Positions 1 through 10,941 of a DNA stretch of 64,000 nucleotides are shown piece after piece. Position 1 is the first letter of the stretch. Each line of letters opens with the position of its first letter. The notes beneath the pieces were generated by a model. It was not told where the DNA came from, searched no databases, and worked only from the letters and a program-made list of their open reading frames with translations. Both the position numbers and the translations under genes were made by a program. The DNA is from Cladobotryum mycophilum (taxonomy: Eukaryota; Ascomycota; Sordariomycetes; Hypocreales; Hypocreaceae): assembly GCA_036429605.1 (NCBI GenBank), contig JAVFKD010000003.1, positions 124,001 through 188,000 on the forward strand. Reading direction: 5' to 3'.

Positions 1-3000
1 ACGTCGACATTGATGACCTGACTATCGGCATGGCTGACGCCAACCGTCGATCAAGTGAGGTTCTGGAGGGTCTTGGCTTGTACCTGAACTTGGTGCCTCT
101 TCGCGTCGCTTGTGAATCGTCCCAGCCATTCAGCGATTCGCTAGAGGAGATGCACAAGAAGTCTCAATTGGCATTTGCCAACGGCCGTGTCCCCTTCGAC
201 GTTGTGCTCAATGAGCTCGGCGTCCCTCGATCCGCTTCTCAGCCCCCTCTGTTCCAGGTCTTCATGAACTACCGCCAAGGCGTTGCTGAGATTCGTGAAT
301 TCTGCGACTGTGAGTGCGAGGGTGAGTTGTTGAGCGGCGGAGAACTCGCCTACGATATCAGCTTTGATGTCGTCGAGAACCCCGGAGGCGAGACCAATGT
401 CATGCTCTCGGTTCAGAAGGCCTTGTACGATCAGTCGGCCGCCGAGACTCTCCTTGATTCTTACTTCAACTTGCTTGAGGCCTTTGCCAACAACCCTGCC
501 TCTCGTATGAGCAAGCCCGTTCTCCACAAGCAGCTTTCAATTGACCAGGCTTTGGAGATTGGAGCCGGACCTGCATTTGAGCACACTTGGCCTGCAACCT
601 TGTCACAGAGGATTCAGGACCAGATCAAGGCTTACCCTGACAACTTGGCTCTCACAGACGGCAACAGCACCTCTTTGACCTATGCCGAAATGGGAACTCT
701 GGTTGATGACATCTCTGCAGCTCTGGACAAGGCCAACGCAACTGGCATTGTCGGCGTCTTGCAACAACCCACACCGGCAGCCATTGCCTCCATCATTGCC
801 ATCTTGAAGTCTGGCCGTACCTTTGTTCCTCTCGACCCCCGTGTCGGATCATCCAGGCTGTCAGCCATCGCAGCGGAGTCCAAGCCCTCATGCGTCATCA
901 TCGATGCGTCTACCCAAGACGATTCCAAGGTCTTGCCCAGCACCGTTGCTCTGATCAATGTCACCGAAGTCCCTCGTTCCCAGTCCAAATCACCTGTCGC
1001 AGCAAATTCAACCGATCTGGCTGCTTTGATCTACACTAGTGGTTCTACCGGCACACCCAAGGGCATTAGTCTTAGCCACGCCTCTCTTCGCAACAACATC
1101 GAGATTACGACCGATTTCTTCAAGGTGCAGGAGGGCAAGGAGGTTATTCTTCAGCAAACAGCCTTCAGCTTCGACATGTCACTCTTCCAGATCTTCCTCG
1201 CTCTCGGAAATGCTGCAACTCTTGTTGTTGCTCCCGCCGAGATTCGAGGTGACTCTAATGCACTTGCAAACCTGATCCACAGCACTGGCGTCACAATCAC
1301 TTCGGCGACACCTGCTGAGTACGTCTCTCTTATCCGCCATGGTGACAACTACCTCAAGGAGAGCAGCAAGTGGAGACTTGCATGCTCCGGCGGCGAGAAG
1401 GTCACAGACCTTTTGGCCAACAGCTTCAGCTCGCTTGGCAAGCCGGAATTGACTCTCATCAACGCCTACGGACCTGCCGAGACCACCTTCCTCTGCGCAT
1501 CTTCGGTTGTCCCTTACAATGAGAAGGAATCTCTTCTGCCCCTCAAGGCGTATCCCAACTACTCACTCTACATTATCGGAAAGGATGGCAAGCCTGTCCC
1601 TGCCGGTATCACTGGCGAGGTCGCAATCGGCGGTGCTGGTCTTGGTCTTGGATACCTCAACAACGCACAGCTCACAGCTGAGAAGTTCCCACGCAACCCC
1701 TATGCCAGCGAGACATTCAAATCCCAAGGTTGGACCACCATGCATCTCACTGGTGATCGTGGCCGATTGACTACCGACGGCGGCCTAATTCTTGAGGGCC
1801 GTATCGGCGGTGACAGCCAGGTCAAAGTTCGTGGCATCCGTATCGAGCTCGAGGAGGTTGAGCGCGCAATCGTGGAGGCGTCTCAGGGCGCTATTATCCA
1901 GGCTGCTGCCTCGGTTCGAACTGACTCCGCTTCTGGTAGTGACTACTTGGTTGCTCACGTTGAATTGAAGAGTGGTCTTGCTGAGGACACCGACCTGGCA
2001 TTCCTTCAGCAGCTCAAGGGTCGTCTCACCATTCCTCAGTACATGAAGCCGTCTGCCATTGTTCCTGTCCCCGCCTTGCCCTTGAATGTCTCCAACAAGC
2101 TCGATCGACAGGCTCTGCAATCCCTCCCCATTGCCAACGCAGCCAACGGTGCCAACGTCTCTCTCCCAGCCATTCAGGAAGAGGTCAAGCAACTTTGGAA
2201 GCAGGTGATTCCCGGTCAGCTACTCTCGCAGGCTGACATTACTCCAAGCACCGACTTCTTCCACGTTGGTGGTACATCCCTTCTCCTCGTTGAGCTTCAG
2301 GCCGCATTCAGACAGAAGCTTGGATTCGCCCCTACTGTTCAGCAGTTATTCGGTGCTTCCACTCTCGAGGGCATGGCATCGCTGCTTGAAGGCGGGCCTG
2401 CTGAAGAGGACAGCGAAGGACGCGACTGGGAGGCCGAAGCGGCCCTTCTTCCCGCCGAGGAATACAAGATCGACGACAAGGAGGCAGTCGTTGCCTCTGG
2501 TCCTTCCAAGGCCATTGTTCTGACAGGTTCCACTGGTTTCTTGGGTCGACACATCCTCGAGCGTCTCCTTCGCGACAAGCAGGTCGAGAAGGTGTACTGT
2601 ATCGCCGTCCGCAAGAATGCTTCCGAGCTTCCAAGCATGTTCTCTGACAGCCGCGTTGAGGTTTTCAAGGGTGACTTGGGCTCCGCTGACCTTGGTCTCT
2701 CGGCAGCTGATGCTGAGCGCATCTTTAGCTCTGCAGACATTATCATTCACAACGGTGCCGATGTCTCTTTCATGAAGACCTTTGGCTCTCTCCGTCGCAC
2801 CAATGTCGAAGCGGTCAAGCAAATCGCACGCTTGGCCCTTCCCCGTCGCATTCCCTTCCACTACGTCTCCTCTGCCAGTGTCACTCAGTTGACACCTCTC
2901 GATGAGGTTGGCGAAATTTCCATGTCAGCATACCCCCCATCCCCAGATGCCGATGGATACATCACTGCCAAGTGGGTGAGCGAGCGCCATCTCGAGCTTG

Positions 3001-3449
3001 TCGCCGAAGCATTCGGTCTCCCCATTACCATCCACCGTCCTGCCAGTATCTCAGGCAATGACAGCAGTGACCTCGACCTCATGGGTAACCTTTTCCGATT
3101 CGTTGAGAAGCTCGAGGCAGTCCCGGAGAGCAAGGACTGGAAGGGCTACTTTGATCTCATCTCTGTGCACAGCGTCGCTGCTGCCATTGTCAAGGCTGTT
3201 GCTGGACAACAGCATGCCATCTCTTCTGAAATCAAGTACCAGTACGAGTCCGGCGAACTTGTGTATCCTCTCTCTGCCGTGGCAGATGTCACCAAGATGA
3301 CCGAGGAATTCCCCATTCAAACCATGCCACTGCAGGAATGGATTGAGAAGGCTGAGGCAAAGGGTCTTAACCCCTTGTTGGGAGCCTATTTGAGGCAAGC
3401 CGCGGCGAGAAATGCTCGCTGGGCGTTCCCAAAGTTGGTCAAGGCATAG
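1..3449 (+). CDS. PKS-NRPS-type synthetase, 3' part: (C)-A-T-R
   Basis: The frame is open from the left edge, so the gene begins outside the window; the ATG at 30 is internal. The first ~170 residues are the end of a condensation domain, with a DIDDLTIG..DANR stretch and an LFQVFMNYRQG motif typical of C domains in fungal PKS-NRPS hybrids. The adenylation domain follows: YTSGSTGTPKG near residue 334, AYGPAETTF, TGDRGRL, VKVRGIRIELEEVE and NKLDR. A carrier domain carries VGGTSLL (Ser near 747). A terminal NADP-binding reductase domain has TGSTGFLG near 830, SSAS near 945 and YITAK near 975, so Ser, Tyr and Lys are all present. It would activate one amino acid, join it to an acyl or peptidyl chain and release the product, probably reductively. 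Stop at 3447-3449. The hybrid nature is inferred from C-domain style; a plain NRPS is possible. Confidence 0.9.
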   Translation, partial: VDIDDLTIGMADANRRSSEVLEGLGLYLNLVPLRVACESSQPFSDSLEEMHKKSQLAFANGRVPFDVVLNELGVPRSASQPPLFQVFMNYRQGVAEIREFCDCECEGELLSGGELAYDISFDVVENPGGETNVMLSVQKALYDQSAAETLLDSYFNLLEAFANNPASRMSKPVLHKQLSIDQALEIGAGPAFEHTWPATLSQRIQDQIKAYPDNLALTDGNSTSLTYAEMGTLVDDISAALDKANATGIVGVLQQPTPAAIASIIAILKSGRTFVPLDPRVGSSRLSAIAAESKPSCVIIDASTQDDSKVLPSTVALINVTEVPRSQSKSPVAANSTDLAALIYTSGSTGTPKGISLSHASLRNNIEITTDFFKVQEGKEVILQQTAFSFDMSLFQIFLALGNAATLVVAPAEIRGDSNALANLIHSTGVTITSATPAEYVSLIRHGDNYLKESSKWRLACSGGEKVTDLLANSFSSLGKPELTLINAYGPAETTFLCASSVVPYNEKESLLPLKAYPNYSLYIIGKDGKPVPAGITGEVAIGGAGLGLGYLNNAQLTAEKFPRNPYASETFKSQGWTTMHLTGDRGRLTTDGGLILEGRIGGDSQVKVRGIRIELEEVERAIVEASQGAIIQAAASVRTDSASGSDYLVAHVELKSGLAEDTDLAFLQQLKGRLTIPQYMKPSAIVPVPALPLNVSNKLDRQALQSLPIANAANGANVSLPAIQEEVKQLWKQVIPGQLLSQADITPSTDFFHVGGTSLLLVELQAAFRQKLGFAPTVQQLFGASTLEGMASLLEGGPAEEDSEGRDWEAEAALLPAEEYKIDDKEAVVASGPSKAIVLTGSTGFLGRHILERLLRDKQVEKVYCIAVRKNASELPSMFSDSRVEVFKGDLGSADLGLSAADAERIFSSADIIIHNGADVSFMKTFGSLRRTNVEAVKQIARLALPRRIPFHYVSSASVTQLTPLDEVGEISMSAYPPSPDADGYITAKWVSERHLELVAEAFGLPITIHRPASISGNDSSDLDLMGNLFRFVEKLEAVPESKDWKGYFDLISVHSVAAAIVKAVAGQQHAISSEIKYQYESGELVYPLSAVADVTKMTEEFPIQTMPLQEWIEKAEAKGLNPLLGAYLRQAAARNARWAFPKLVKA

Positions 3450-3837
3450 AAGATTTTAGCACTTTATTTTCTTTCTCTTAGATAGTTTGATGGCGTTTAG
3501 AATCTTATTTTCGGCGGCGTATGGGGACAGGTTTTTATGAAAACATGATTTCTTCTTTAGTATTTTTTTCTTTTATCTGTTAGTTAGAACAAAATTGAAG
3601 CTTTTTACTGTTTAACTTATATGCCTTGGTGATAATTTATCCGCTTCTTGGTAAGATTATTGGAACAATCAGCGCGATGCCCACATATTATTGTATCCTG
3701 GTTCCATAACATTTTGATTTCACAACAACCTCTAAATCAGGATGGAAAGGGAATAAAAAGGAAATAAATAAAAATAACTTTTTTCAGATGAACAAGAGAA
3801 GTGAAGAAAAAAAGCTGGACGGCGGCGTGAGACTATT
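3450..3837. other. intergenic, 3' flank of synthetase
   Basis: A/T-rich 3' flank of the synthetase gene with no supported reading frame. An A7 run at 3807-3813 reads as T7 on the minus strand, about 25 nt beyond the tRNA 3' end, and is a likely RNA polymerase III terminator for it. Confidence 0.5.
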
Positions 3838-3937
3838 TGCTCCCGGCAGGGCTTGAACCTGCGACCTTCGCATCACCAACGCTTGGCTTGAAACCAAAGT
3901 ATTAGTACGAAGCTCTAACCAACTGAGCTACGGAAGC
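3838..3937 (-). tRNA. tRNA-Ile (AAT) with 26-nt intron
   Basis: Read on the minus strand: a 7-bp acceptor stem (GCTTCCG with CGGGAGC, one G-T pair), a D arm GCTC...GAGC, an anticodon stem TCGTA/TGCGA, and a T arm GCAGG-TTCAAGC-CCTGC. The loop reads CTAATA before an insertion, giving anticodon AAT (positions 3901-3903), which becomes IAU and decodes isoleucine. A 26-nt insertion at about 3874-3899 sits one base 3' of the anticodon, the canonical place for eukaryotic tRNA introns. The discriminator base is A. The fold was drawn by hand. Confidence 0.9.
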
Positions 3938-4518
3938 CTTCCAACTGCTTGAGTTGCATCAGAACGCCCCAGCATCAATTATGTTGGTCACGCACTGAGG
4001 CTCACGGTCGTAGTTATTGTTTCGTCAATGGTGATGTTGATGCAATTGGAATAGAATGACCGAAACATAGTTTGTCTATTTGTAAGCCACTTCGAAGATA
4101 ACTTGACTTTGGTTTGTAGTACACCCTATGGAACTACCAAGCTCATAAGTGAGAGTTACTAGGTATTCTTATCACGGGCATACTCCTTGTTACAATCAAC
4201 GCCCTGACTTTTGAATACTCCCAAGGCACGAATATGAACAACCTCACACTCCAATGTCTACATTAAAGTTAGGTTTTAGTGAATGGTTTATGTGAATAAT
4301 CTAGGCTTGTTCTTTTTAATATTCATATAACTGACTGAATATTTTCAGATTCTCTAGATTGTTTCTGATTGGCGTGGCGATATAGGGTAGGTAGTCATGT
4401 ATGATAAAAAACCGACCTCACGGTAATCAGGAGTGTTCACCCGACGCAAATTAATACTACAGTTTGATTGCTATTTTTATTCTATGGCTTAGGTAGGTTC
4501 ACCGTTCCTTTGCGCCTT
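3938..4518. other. intergenic, nothing recognised
   Basis: A/T-rich spacer between the tRNA and the 3' end of the sedolisin gene. No convincing coding, RNA or repeat feature was seen. Confidence 0.4.
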
Positions 4519-6278
4519 TTAAGCATCAACCAGCACCTTCAAGAATTTCGAAAAGTCCTTGGGCACTCCCAGGCCGGTAATGGCATCCCATCCCTTCTTG
4601 GCAGGGAACCCACCAGGTTGCGATCCATCACTAAAGACGCATGATGTGCTCTGACCAGCTGTGATATCCTGAAGTACAGCCTTGACCTTGTCAGAGTACA
4701 GAATCTGGTTCAACCAACCGATTGCAGGCTTGCCAGCCCTGAATCGTGCATCATTAACCAGAGCAATCAAAGATGCAAAAGTTGGCGTGCTGGCGCTCGT
4801 TCCATCAAGCAAGATTGGCCTCGAGCCAACAACAACCGAGAACTTTTGCCCAATGGCGGAGATGTCGGGAATGGCACGCATGCTGTTGTTGTAGTAGCCC
4901 TGCAAGTGGCCATTCAGGGCCTTGACATATCCGGCAACGGCTGCGCTCTGCCACGAGGGCTGCTCAAAGTATTGTGACCAACCTCCGGTGCTGAAGGTAG
5001 CGGCGGCCGGGGGCTCTGCGGTATTGGACGTGGCGCCAACAGAGGTGACCCAAGGGCAAGTTGCAGGGAACGTAGCCATGGTGACGTCGCGGTTAGAGCC
5101 GTCGTTTGTGTGGCAGGCTAGGGGGCTATTAGCTTGAGTGCCTTGAGCACCGCCATCGCCAGATCCACTGATGACAGATGTTCCACGGGCGGTAAGCAGG
5201 CCGATCAGGTCGCAAACACGTTCGGCATATGCACGGGGAACCGATAATTCATCGTCGGCGTACGAGATGGAGATTACATGGGGAATTTCGTTGTTAGGCT
5301 TGGTGAGGAGATGTTGGAAAAACTCGATGTATGGCTCATTGGTATCGTCGTCGCCCTGAAGTGGCTGGCCGTTCTTATCTAGCTGCTCTCCTCGGCCGCC
5401 CGTGGAGATGAAGCTAATGTTGGCTGGGTATGCAAGAGCCATGGCATAATCAATGTCCAGCGCAGCTTCACCGCCTGATTTTGCTGGATCCTGCGAGTTC
5501 TGGCCGCCATTGATGAATTCCTGAGAGAAATTGTAGCCGGTCGCCTCGATACTTGGCGCATTGGTCTTTAGAAACTGGTGAAGATCATTGTAGTTGGCAT
5601 TTTCCTCGAGGAAGCCAGCGATGACGAATCGGACCGAGGATGTCTTGTCTGGGGTGGTATAGTTGATATTGTAGAGCTGGCGAATGCAGTCGGGGGTGGT
5701 AACTCGCGCGCAAGGAGCAGTGTCGCGGACTTGCAGCTCTTGCTCGGAAATGGGTTGCCAACGCATGACTTGACGTTTTGGTGTCATGAAATTGGAGATG
5801 GGATGGATGAAGCTGATAGCTTCCGAAACGGAGTTGGGGACCGTATAGTTCTTGGTGCGCAAGACGTGGAACTTGTCTTCGAAGACATAGCGATTGATCT
5901 TGGCATCGAGCAACTGCTCCGTTTGAGCGACCGTGGTTTGCACATGTACCCAGTCATCCTTGGGTGTGACTTCAGTGATGCCATTCTTGGCCAGCCATTG
6001 AATCACGGTGTCGACGTCGTCCGCATCTGGGGCACGGAGAGCACGAGTATCGTCTTGAGAGAGGGGGCAGATGGTCCAGATGTGATCTTTGCCGTTAGAC
6101 CATGGATTGCGGGTTGGCGGAGAGCGATGGAGAATGAAAGCGGGTGTGAAGGCTCCGGAGCATCACTGAGCTGCTGCCAAACAGAGGGCACGACCTGGAC
6201 ATCCTCCACAAGGACGCTGGCAGCGCTGAGTGGGATGAGAAACGAGGCTGCAGCTAGTAGAGATAGAGAAGCCATCAT
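4519..6278 (-). CDS. secreted sedolisin-family (S53) peptidase, apparent frameshift
   Basis: Serine-carboxyl peptidase of the tripeptidyl-peptidase/aorsin type, made as a secreted proenzyme active at acid pH. Start chosen at 6278 (MMASLSLLAAASF..), followed by a signal peptide and a pro-domain (HPLSFSIALRQP). The mature part shows the Glu/Asp pair in GGEAALDIDYA, the oxyanion Asp in SGSGDGGA, the catalytic Ser in LLDGTSASTP and a C-terminal Ca-binding stretch DAITGLGV, so all catalytic residues are present. The pro-domain and the 495-residue catalytic frame are in different frames; they meet at a G5 run (6063-6067), where one extra base would give a 586-residue protein. The alternative 47-nt intron starting GTCTAACG is less convincing and would remove pro-domain residues. 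Either a consensus error or a real lesion. Confidence 0.85.
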
Positions 6279-7369
6279 AACAAGTACTGGATAGAGTTGA
6301 TGTTATGTTGAAAATGCAACAGCGACATTCTCTGTCAAGGGAGCACCGCAGATCTAAATATTTGCCCTGCTTGCTTACTGCCGGAAACGAAGCGGGTGGG
6401 ACGCGTCCTGTGAAACAAGGCATGTCCCACCTTGACCGGTTTAACTTGAAGTGGCAGCTGGATACGGCATTGCAACAATGCCGGGGCAGGTGCCAAAGAT
6501 ATCGACGGCCGCATCAAGGTAAAAATGCAACTCTGCCCGGGAATTGCACGCAGGCGAGAGGGACTTTTGAGGTTTTCGGATCGGCCATGGTGACAATTGT
6601 AGCAGTTGATCTTGAAGTCCCCCGTTATCGTTGCTTATCGAAGATTTGGGCTGGAGATGGACGAATCAAACAAGACAAAGCCAACGGCAATTGTAGCAAA
6701 AGGAGAAATACGATTGATATCCCATGGCTTCCACTCCGATGACGCCATCGAGAGACGCATCGCAAGAAAAAACATCAACAGCCCTGGGAGCCTTTCTTTT
6801 TCTTTGGTTGCTTGCTGGGCCTCCTCTAATATGGTTGTAGGTCGCGCAACGATTGGCTGTTTGTTCCGATAATTAATCCGTCACACCGTACCAGAATGAG
6901 GTAGGTACTTTTGTACTCTGGACTTTGCTGCCAATGGAGCATCACAAATAAATGCTGGTTAATTTACGACGTGATAGGATAATCAGACTTCTACAAGAAT
7001 GAATGAGCTGCAATATATATCTAATATACGGAGTAAAGGTCATCAAATATACAAAGTATAACAAAAGATCATTGCATTGCTACAACGAATTGGATATCTT
7101 GAGCACTCTCTCCCCCTACACACACATCGCATTGATTACGACTCCATGACCACAGTCTGCGCGCCCTCGTTTCCCCTAGCACTAGCGCGGATCTACAAAT
7201 GCAGTAGACTGTTGGAATTGGATCTGCACCTTACCTTATCCAAGGCCTTGGTATGCTCTCAGACCGTCCCGCACGCAAGATTGTCGATCCGTTATGCTCA
7301 TGGAATCCCTGCTTCCCGCAATATAGTTGCTGTACCACGACGACGTGCTTGCGATACCGATTGCTCATT
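6279..7369. other. intergenic, divergent promoters
   Basis: Shared upstream region of the sedolisin gene (minus) and the Zn2Cys6 gene (plus). A plus-strand reading frame at 6305-6742 has no family features and low-complexity basic composition; I do not call it a gene. Confidence 0.4.
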
Positions 7370-9762
7370 ATGAAGCAGTCCAAGGGGAACTGGAGACCGC
7401 TACAACCAACCTCTCTTACGCAAGATGACCTAACATCCGAACGCTTAAAGAGGCCGTCGAGAATCGTAAAAAGGACATTGACTATAGCGGCTTGCGAGAG
7501 CTGCAGGAGAAGAAAAGCAAAGGTAGGAATTGAGTGTCAGTTCGATAGCTACGATGACGCTTCGTCACTTACCTGCGCTTAGTGTGACGGTACCAGGCCA
7601 CGATGCGCCGCATGTGTGCGAAGAGACCAAGAATGCAGATACCTGACCAAGCCCTCGGAATCTCATACTCTAGCCGTCAAGAGGGAACTTAACGACCTCA
7701 AGGGAAAGCACCAAAGTGCCAAAGACTCTCACGCACGCCTTGAGCATGTCTTCCACTTGATCAAGACCCTTCCGGACGCCGACGCTGCTGCCATCGTCAA
7801 ACGAATACGCGCGGGAGCAGACTTGGATAGCATCGTCCGGAATATCAGTGATGGGGACTTGCTCTTACAGCTGCGATTAATACCCGAGACCAAGTACCGT
7901 TATGAATTCCCATGGAAGAAGCAGATACCTGCTTCTTTACAACGACAAGACAATCCTTACTTGCAGCATCTGATATATGACAGCTCATCTGCCTACATAC
8001 CCCGCGCAACTATTGGCTCGTCAAAAAGTGAGATACCGTCGTCGCATTACTTTACGCCTTTGGCTGCCGCCAAGATTGTTGACCCAAGGCTGGATTCGGT
8101 AAAACCGTCCCAATGGACCACGGTTTGCGATGACGACATTATGATGAAAGATATGCTACATAACTTCTTTCTTTATGAGTATTCTTGGATCACAAACTTC
8201 CACAAAGACGATTTCTTGGAAGACATGGCCTCGGGTCGCACCGAATTTTGCTCTTCTCTCCTGGTCAATGTTCTCCTAGCGTTTGCGTCTGTAAGTATGC
8301 AACAGTACCCGTACGAAGGACATCTTTGACACAGTGTTCTGGACAGCACTGCCACTTGACTCTCCCGTATCGAGCCGAATTTTGGAATCCACAAGGGCTA
8401 GGCTACAAGTTTTTTGCTGAAGCTAAACGGCTGTGGGAACTTGAAGCATACTCGACCAAGTCTTTACCTACTGTCCAGGCTGCGACACTATTTCACCTGC
8501 AGTACGTGCTGTTTGGGCTCGACGAACTGGCATATACATACATCACTCAAGCCATCGACATGTCTCAACAGCTACATCTATTTGACAAGTCACTTGAAGG
8601 AGAAAGTTTCCGGTTTAAGCGTTCTCGGGCTATTACAGTTTGGTCCTTCTTTTGGATGCAAAGGCAAGCCCTGTAATGGTGTACGAGCTCCTTCCGCTAA
8701 CTGCTCTGCAGCTTCGTTGCCTATCACTTCAAACAAGCACCACCTTTCAGCTTTCAGCCGCGAGTAGTCTTGCCTGATCCCGACGAAGATGGCTCCTGGT
8801 ACGGTGAAATATGGCTAAAATATCCGCTGGATTCATCGGTGTATCCAATGCAGCATCCTCAGTGCTTCAAGGCGAGGATGGATTTTTCTCTAATTTTGAA
8901 CCGCATGGCGGCGACGTTATACGGATCTGTGCAATCAAAACCAGCTGCTTCATTGTCCGAACATATATCCGGGTTCGCGTTGGAGATGAATCACTGGTAT
9001 CAGACTCTACCAGAGCCAATGCTACCGATAAACATTGTATTCCCAGCTCAATCGAGACTACAGTACGTGTCTATTCCCTGTACTACGCTATGTTCTTCAG
9101 ACAGCCACTTTATCATCAGTGCAGTGGAAGTCAATGGTTTCTTGGTCCACCAGGCCATAGAAACAACATGTCCATTAGTGCTAACAAGTATTATCAGCAC
9201 TCACTATCTTCAGATGGTGATGGAACTCCAGGACATTATGGTTGCCAATCAGATTCCCATAATAGCTATATCCCCGGCAAACGATGCTGCTTCTACTTCG
9301 GCAGTTGCCATGGACTGTTTCGAGACGTTGCTTCGGATATCTTACCTCCGTCATAGCTTCGAGAACTCTAATGTACTCGGTACAGAGTTTCTTCACACTC
9401 TTGCTTTTTCATCCCTTAACAAACTTAAGAACACCTCATTGTTACTGTCTCGCTCTCAAATCGACGATATCCGCTCATCATTGATTCTGGCTGCGAAAGG
9501 CCTATATGAACAAGGCAGGAATTGGTATTGTGCGCGCTTAATCTTCCACCTTTTACTGGAATATATGTGCCAAGATGATCGTGATCTTCTGCTACGGTTT
9601 GCAAATATTGACATTACTAGACACAAGTTAGGCGAGGGAAGCTTAAAGATGGAATACGTCAAAAGTCAATATCCGATCAATATTGCAAGCCCTGCTGATG
9701 ATCCAGAAGGGCGGAGATTGGCTAATCTTCTAAAAGAGAAACTGATTTTGGAACACAAATAA
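7370..9762 (+). CDS. Zn2Cys6 fungal transcription factor
   Basis: Nuclear DNA-binding regulator. The zinc cluster is CESCRRRKAK-CDGTRPRCAACVRRDQEC, split by an intron at 7523-7582. A putative coiled-coil stretch follows, then the fungal-specific TF middle domain (EFWNPQGLGYKFFAEAKRLW). Start chosen at ATG 7370; an upstream in-frame ATG at 7253 would add 39 atypical residues. Exons that keep frame: 7370-7522, 7583-8290, 8347-8663, 8712-9762, giving 742 residues. The third intron (8664-8711) starts GC (AG/GCAAGC), a GC-AG intron. The second intron could instead end at 8334. The frame from 9060 to 9200 is open but reads less like the family, so a further short intron there is possible. Target genes are unknown; the nearest neighbours are the protease and the glycosidase. 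Confidence 0.85.
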
Positions 9763-10588
9763 AGAGATGTAGAACGGAGCGACGTAGGGAGCTATCTGAT
9801 GGATTTGTGGACTTTGTGACATACTGGGTACCTGTAAGTCGTTTTCGTAGATAGATTCTGAATGAGAAGCGAGGGGATTCAAGGCGCGCGCATCGCAGAA
9901 TGTCCAGCCACGTCGACACTCCTAATCCGAGGCCCCTACTTCAGACAACTTATTATTGTTTTTTACCGGCGCGGACGTCATACCGTAGTTTTAGCCTCAA
10001 GTTCTACCGCTGTGTCATACTCCAACATTCAGGTCAATAATTGTGTTTCTTCTAAGCAACCTCGGTGTGGACTCTGAAAAAAGGGTTTGTAATAAAACCA
10101 ATTTAATAGAACAATGGATGGATGCCGTAGGGGAATGGCAATATCTATCACAAACACACATTGATTGGGCACTATAACGAACTATGATGGAGTCGTCATG
10201 GGTTCCTGCAGAATATTAGAGTTGAAGAGTCGATGGGAAAACAAAGGGGCTGGTTGTGGCATCATCGTGATGCATCACATTATGACAAACATATTTCCAG
10301 GGACGGAGTCGGGATATTTACTCAGGACCAGAAAATACTTCAATAAGTATAGCCAAAGGTTGAATGAAGACCAAGTCTATTTTCAGGTTTTCGTTAATTA
10401 GCTGCAGAGATTGTTCCTGGGATCAGGGGATAAATAGCCGGAGACCGACAGTCATCACTTTCGTGAAGAAGGGGCTCCGTGATGTGATCAACCATCCTTG
10501 AGTTTTGCCTAAAAAAGCAGTCCCATCATCTTTTAGCAATATGCGGGTCATCAGCCGTCGTGTATCATCCATGGTTAGGATCGGGGTT
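9763..10588. other. intergenic, nothing recognised
   Basis: Spacer after the Zn2Cys6 gene. The short plus-strand frames at 9862-10077 and 10165-10401 show no family features. Confidence 0.4.
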
Positions 10589-10822
10589 TTAGTTTATTTT
10601 GCAGTCATTGGCAAAGTTGTATTCCTCGGACCGTAGCTCAAAGAAGCATTTCCCCGCACACTCGCCGAGACAGCCGTTCATAACCCCTACGTAATTTGAC
10701 GGCCCTGTAAATGGTAAGTGATAGATGCAGAATTGGGTAGGATCTCCAGGACTATGCTGCATTCCACTGCAGGTCATCGTTTCATTGTACGTAGACAGAG
10801 AATAAGCGTGAGACATGAACAA
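10589..10822 (-). other. possible small Cys-rich protein or exon
   Basis: A 77-codon frame with seven cysteines (NETMTCSGMQ, TQFCIYHLP, NGCLGECAGKCFF, ANDCKIN), a pattern that can be part of a small secreted Cys-rich protein. There is no signal peptide at its own ATG and I could not find an upstream signal-peptide exon in 10823-10941. It could be a terminal exon, a remnant or chance. Confidence 0.2.
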
Positions 10823-10941
10823 TTATAATAGACGACTCGTCCCGCTGCTGAAACTGTCGATCCGTTTGTTCATCAGCAGCGCCAGTCTTCTAGTCTTAAC
10901 CTGATCCCTTCTTTAATACATCTTGTATTTGCGAGATCATC

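Noticed and set aside
141..527. Minus-strand reading frame inside the synthetase gene (and others at 1785-2192, 2346-2861, 3051-3398)
   Set aside because: Antisense shadows of a strongly coding plus-strand gene; no family motifs.
6010..6110. A 47-nt intron (GTCTAACG...CTCAAG) to join the sedolisin frames
   Set aside because: Poor donor, and it would delete pro-domain residues; a one-base undercall at the G5 run explains the data better.
6305..6742. 145-codon plus-strand frame upstream of the sedolisin gene
   Set aside because: No motif, basic low-quality composition, overlaps the promoter region.
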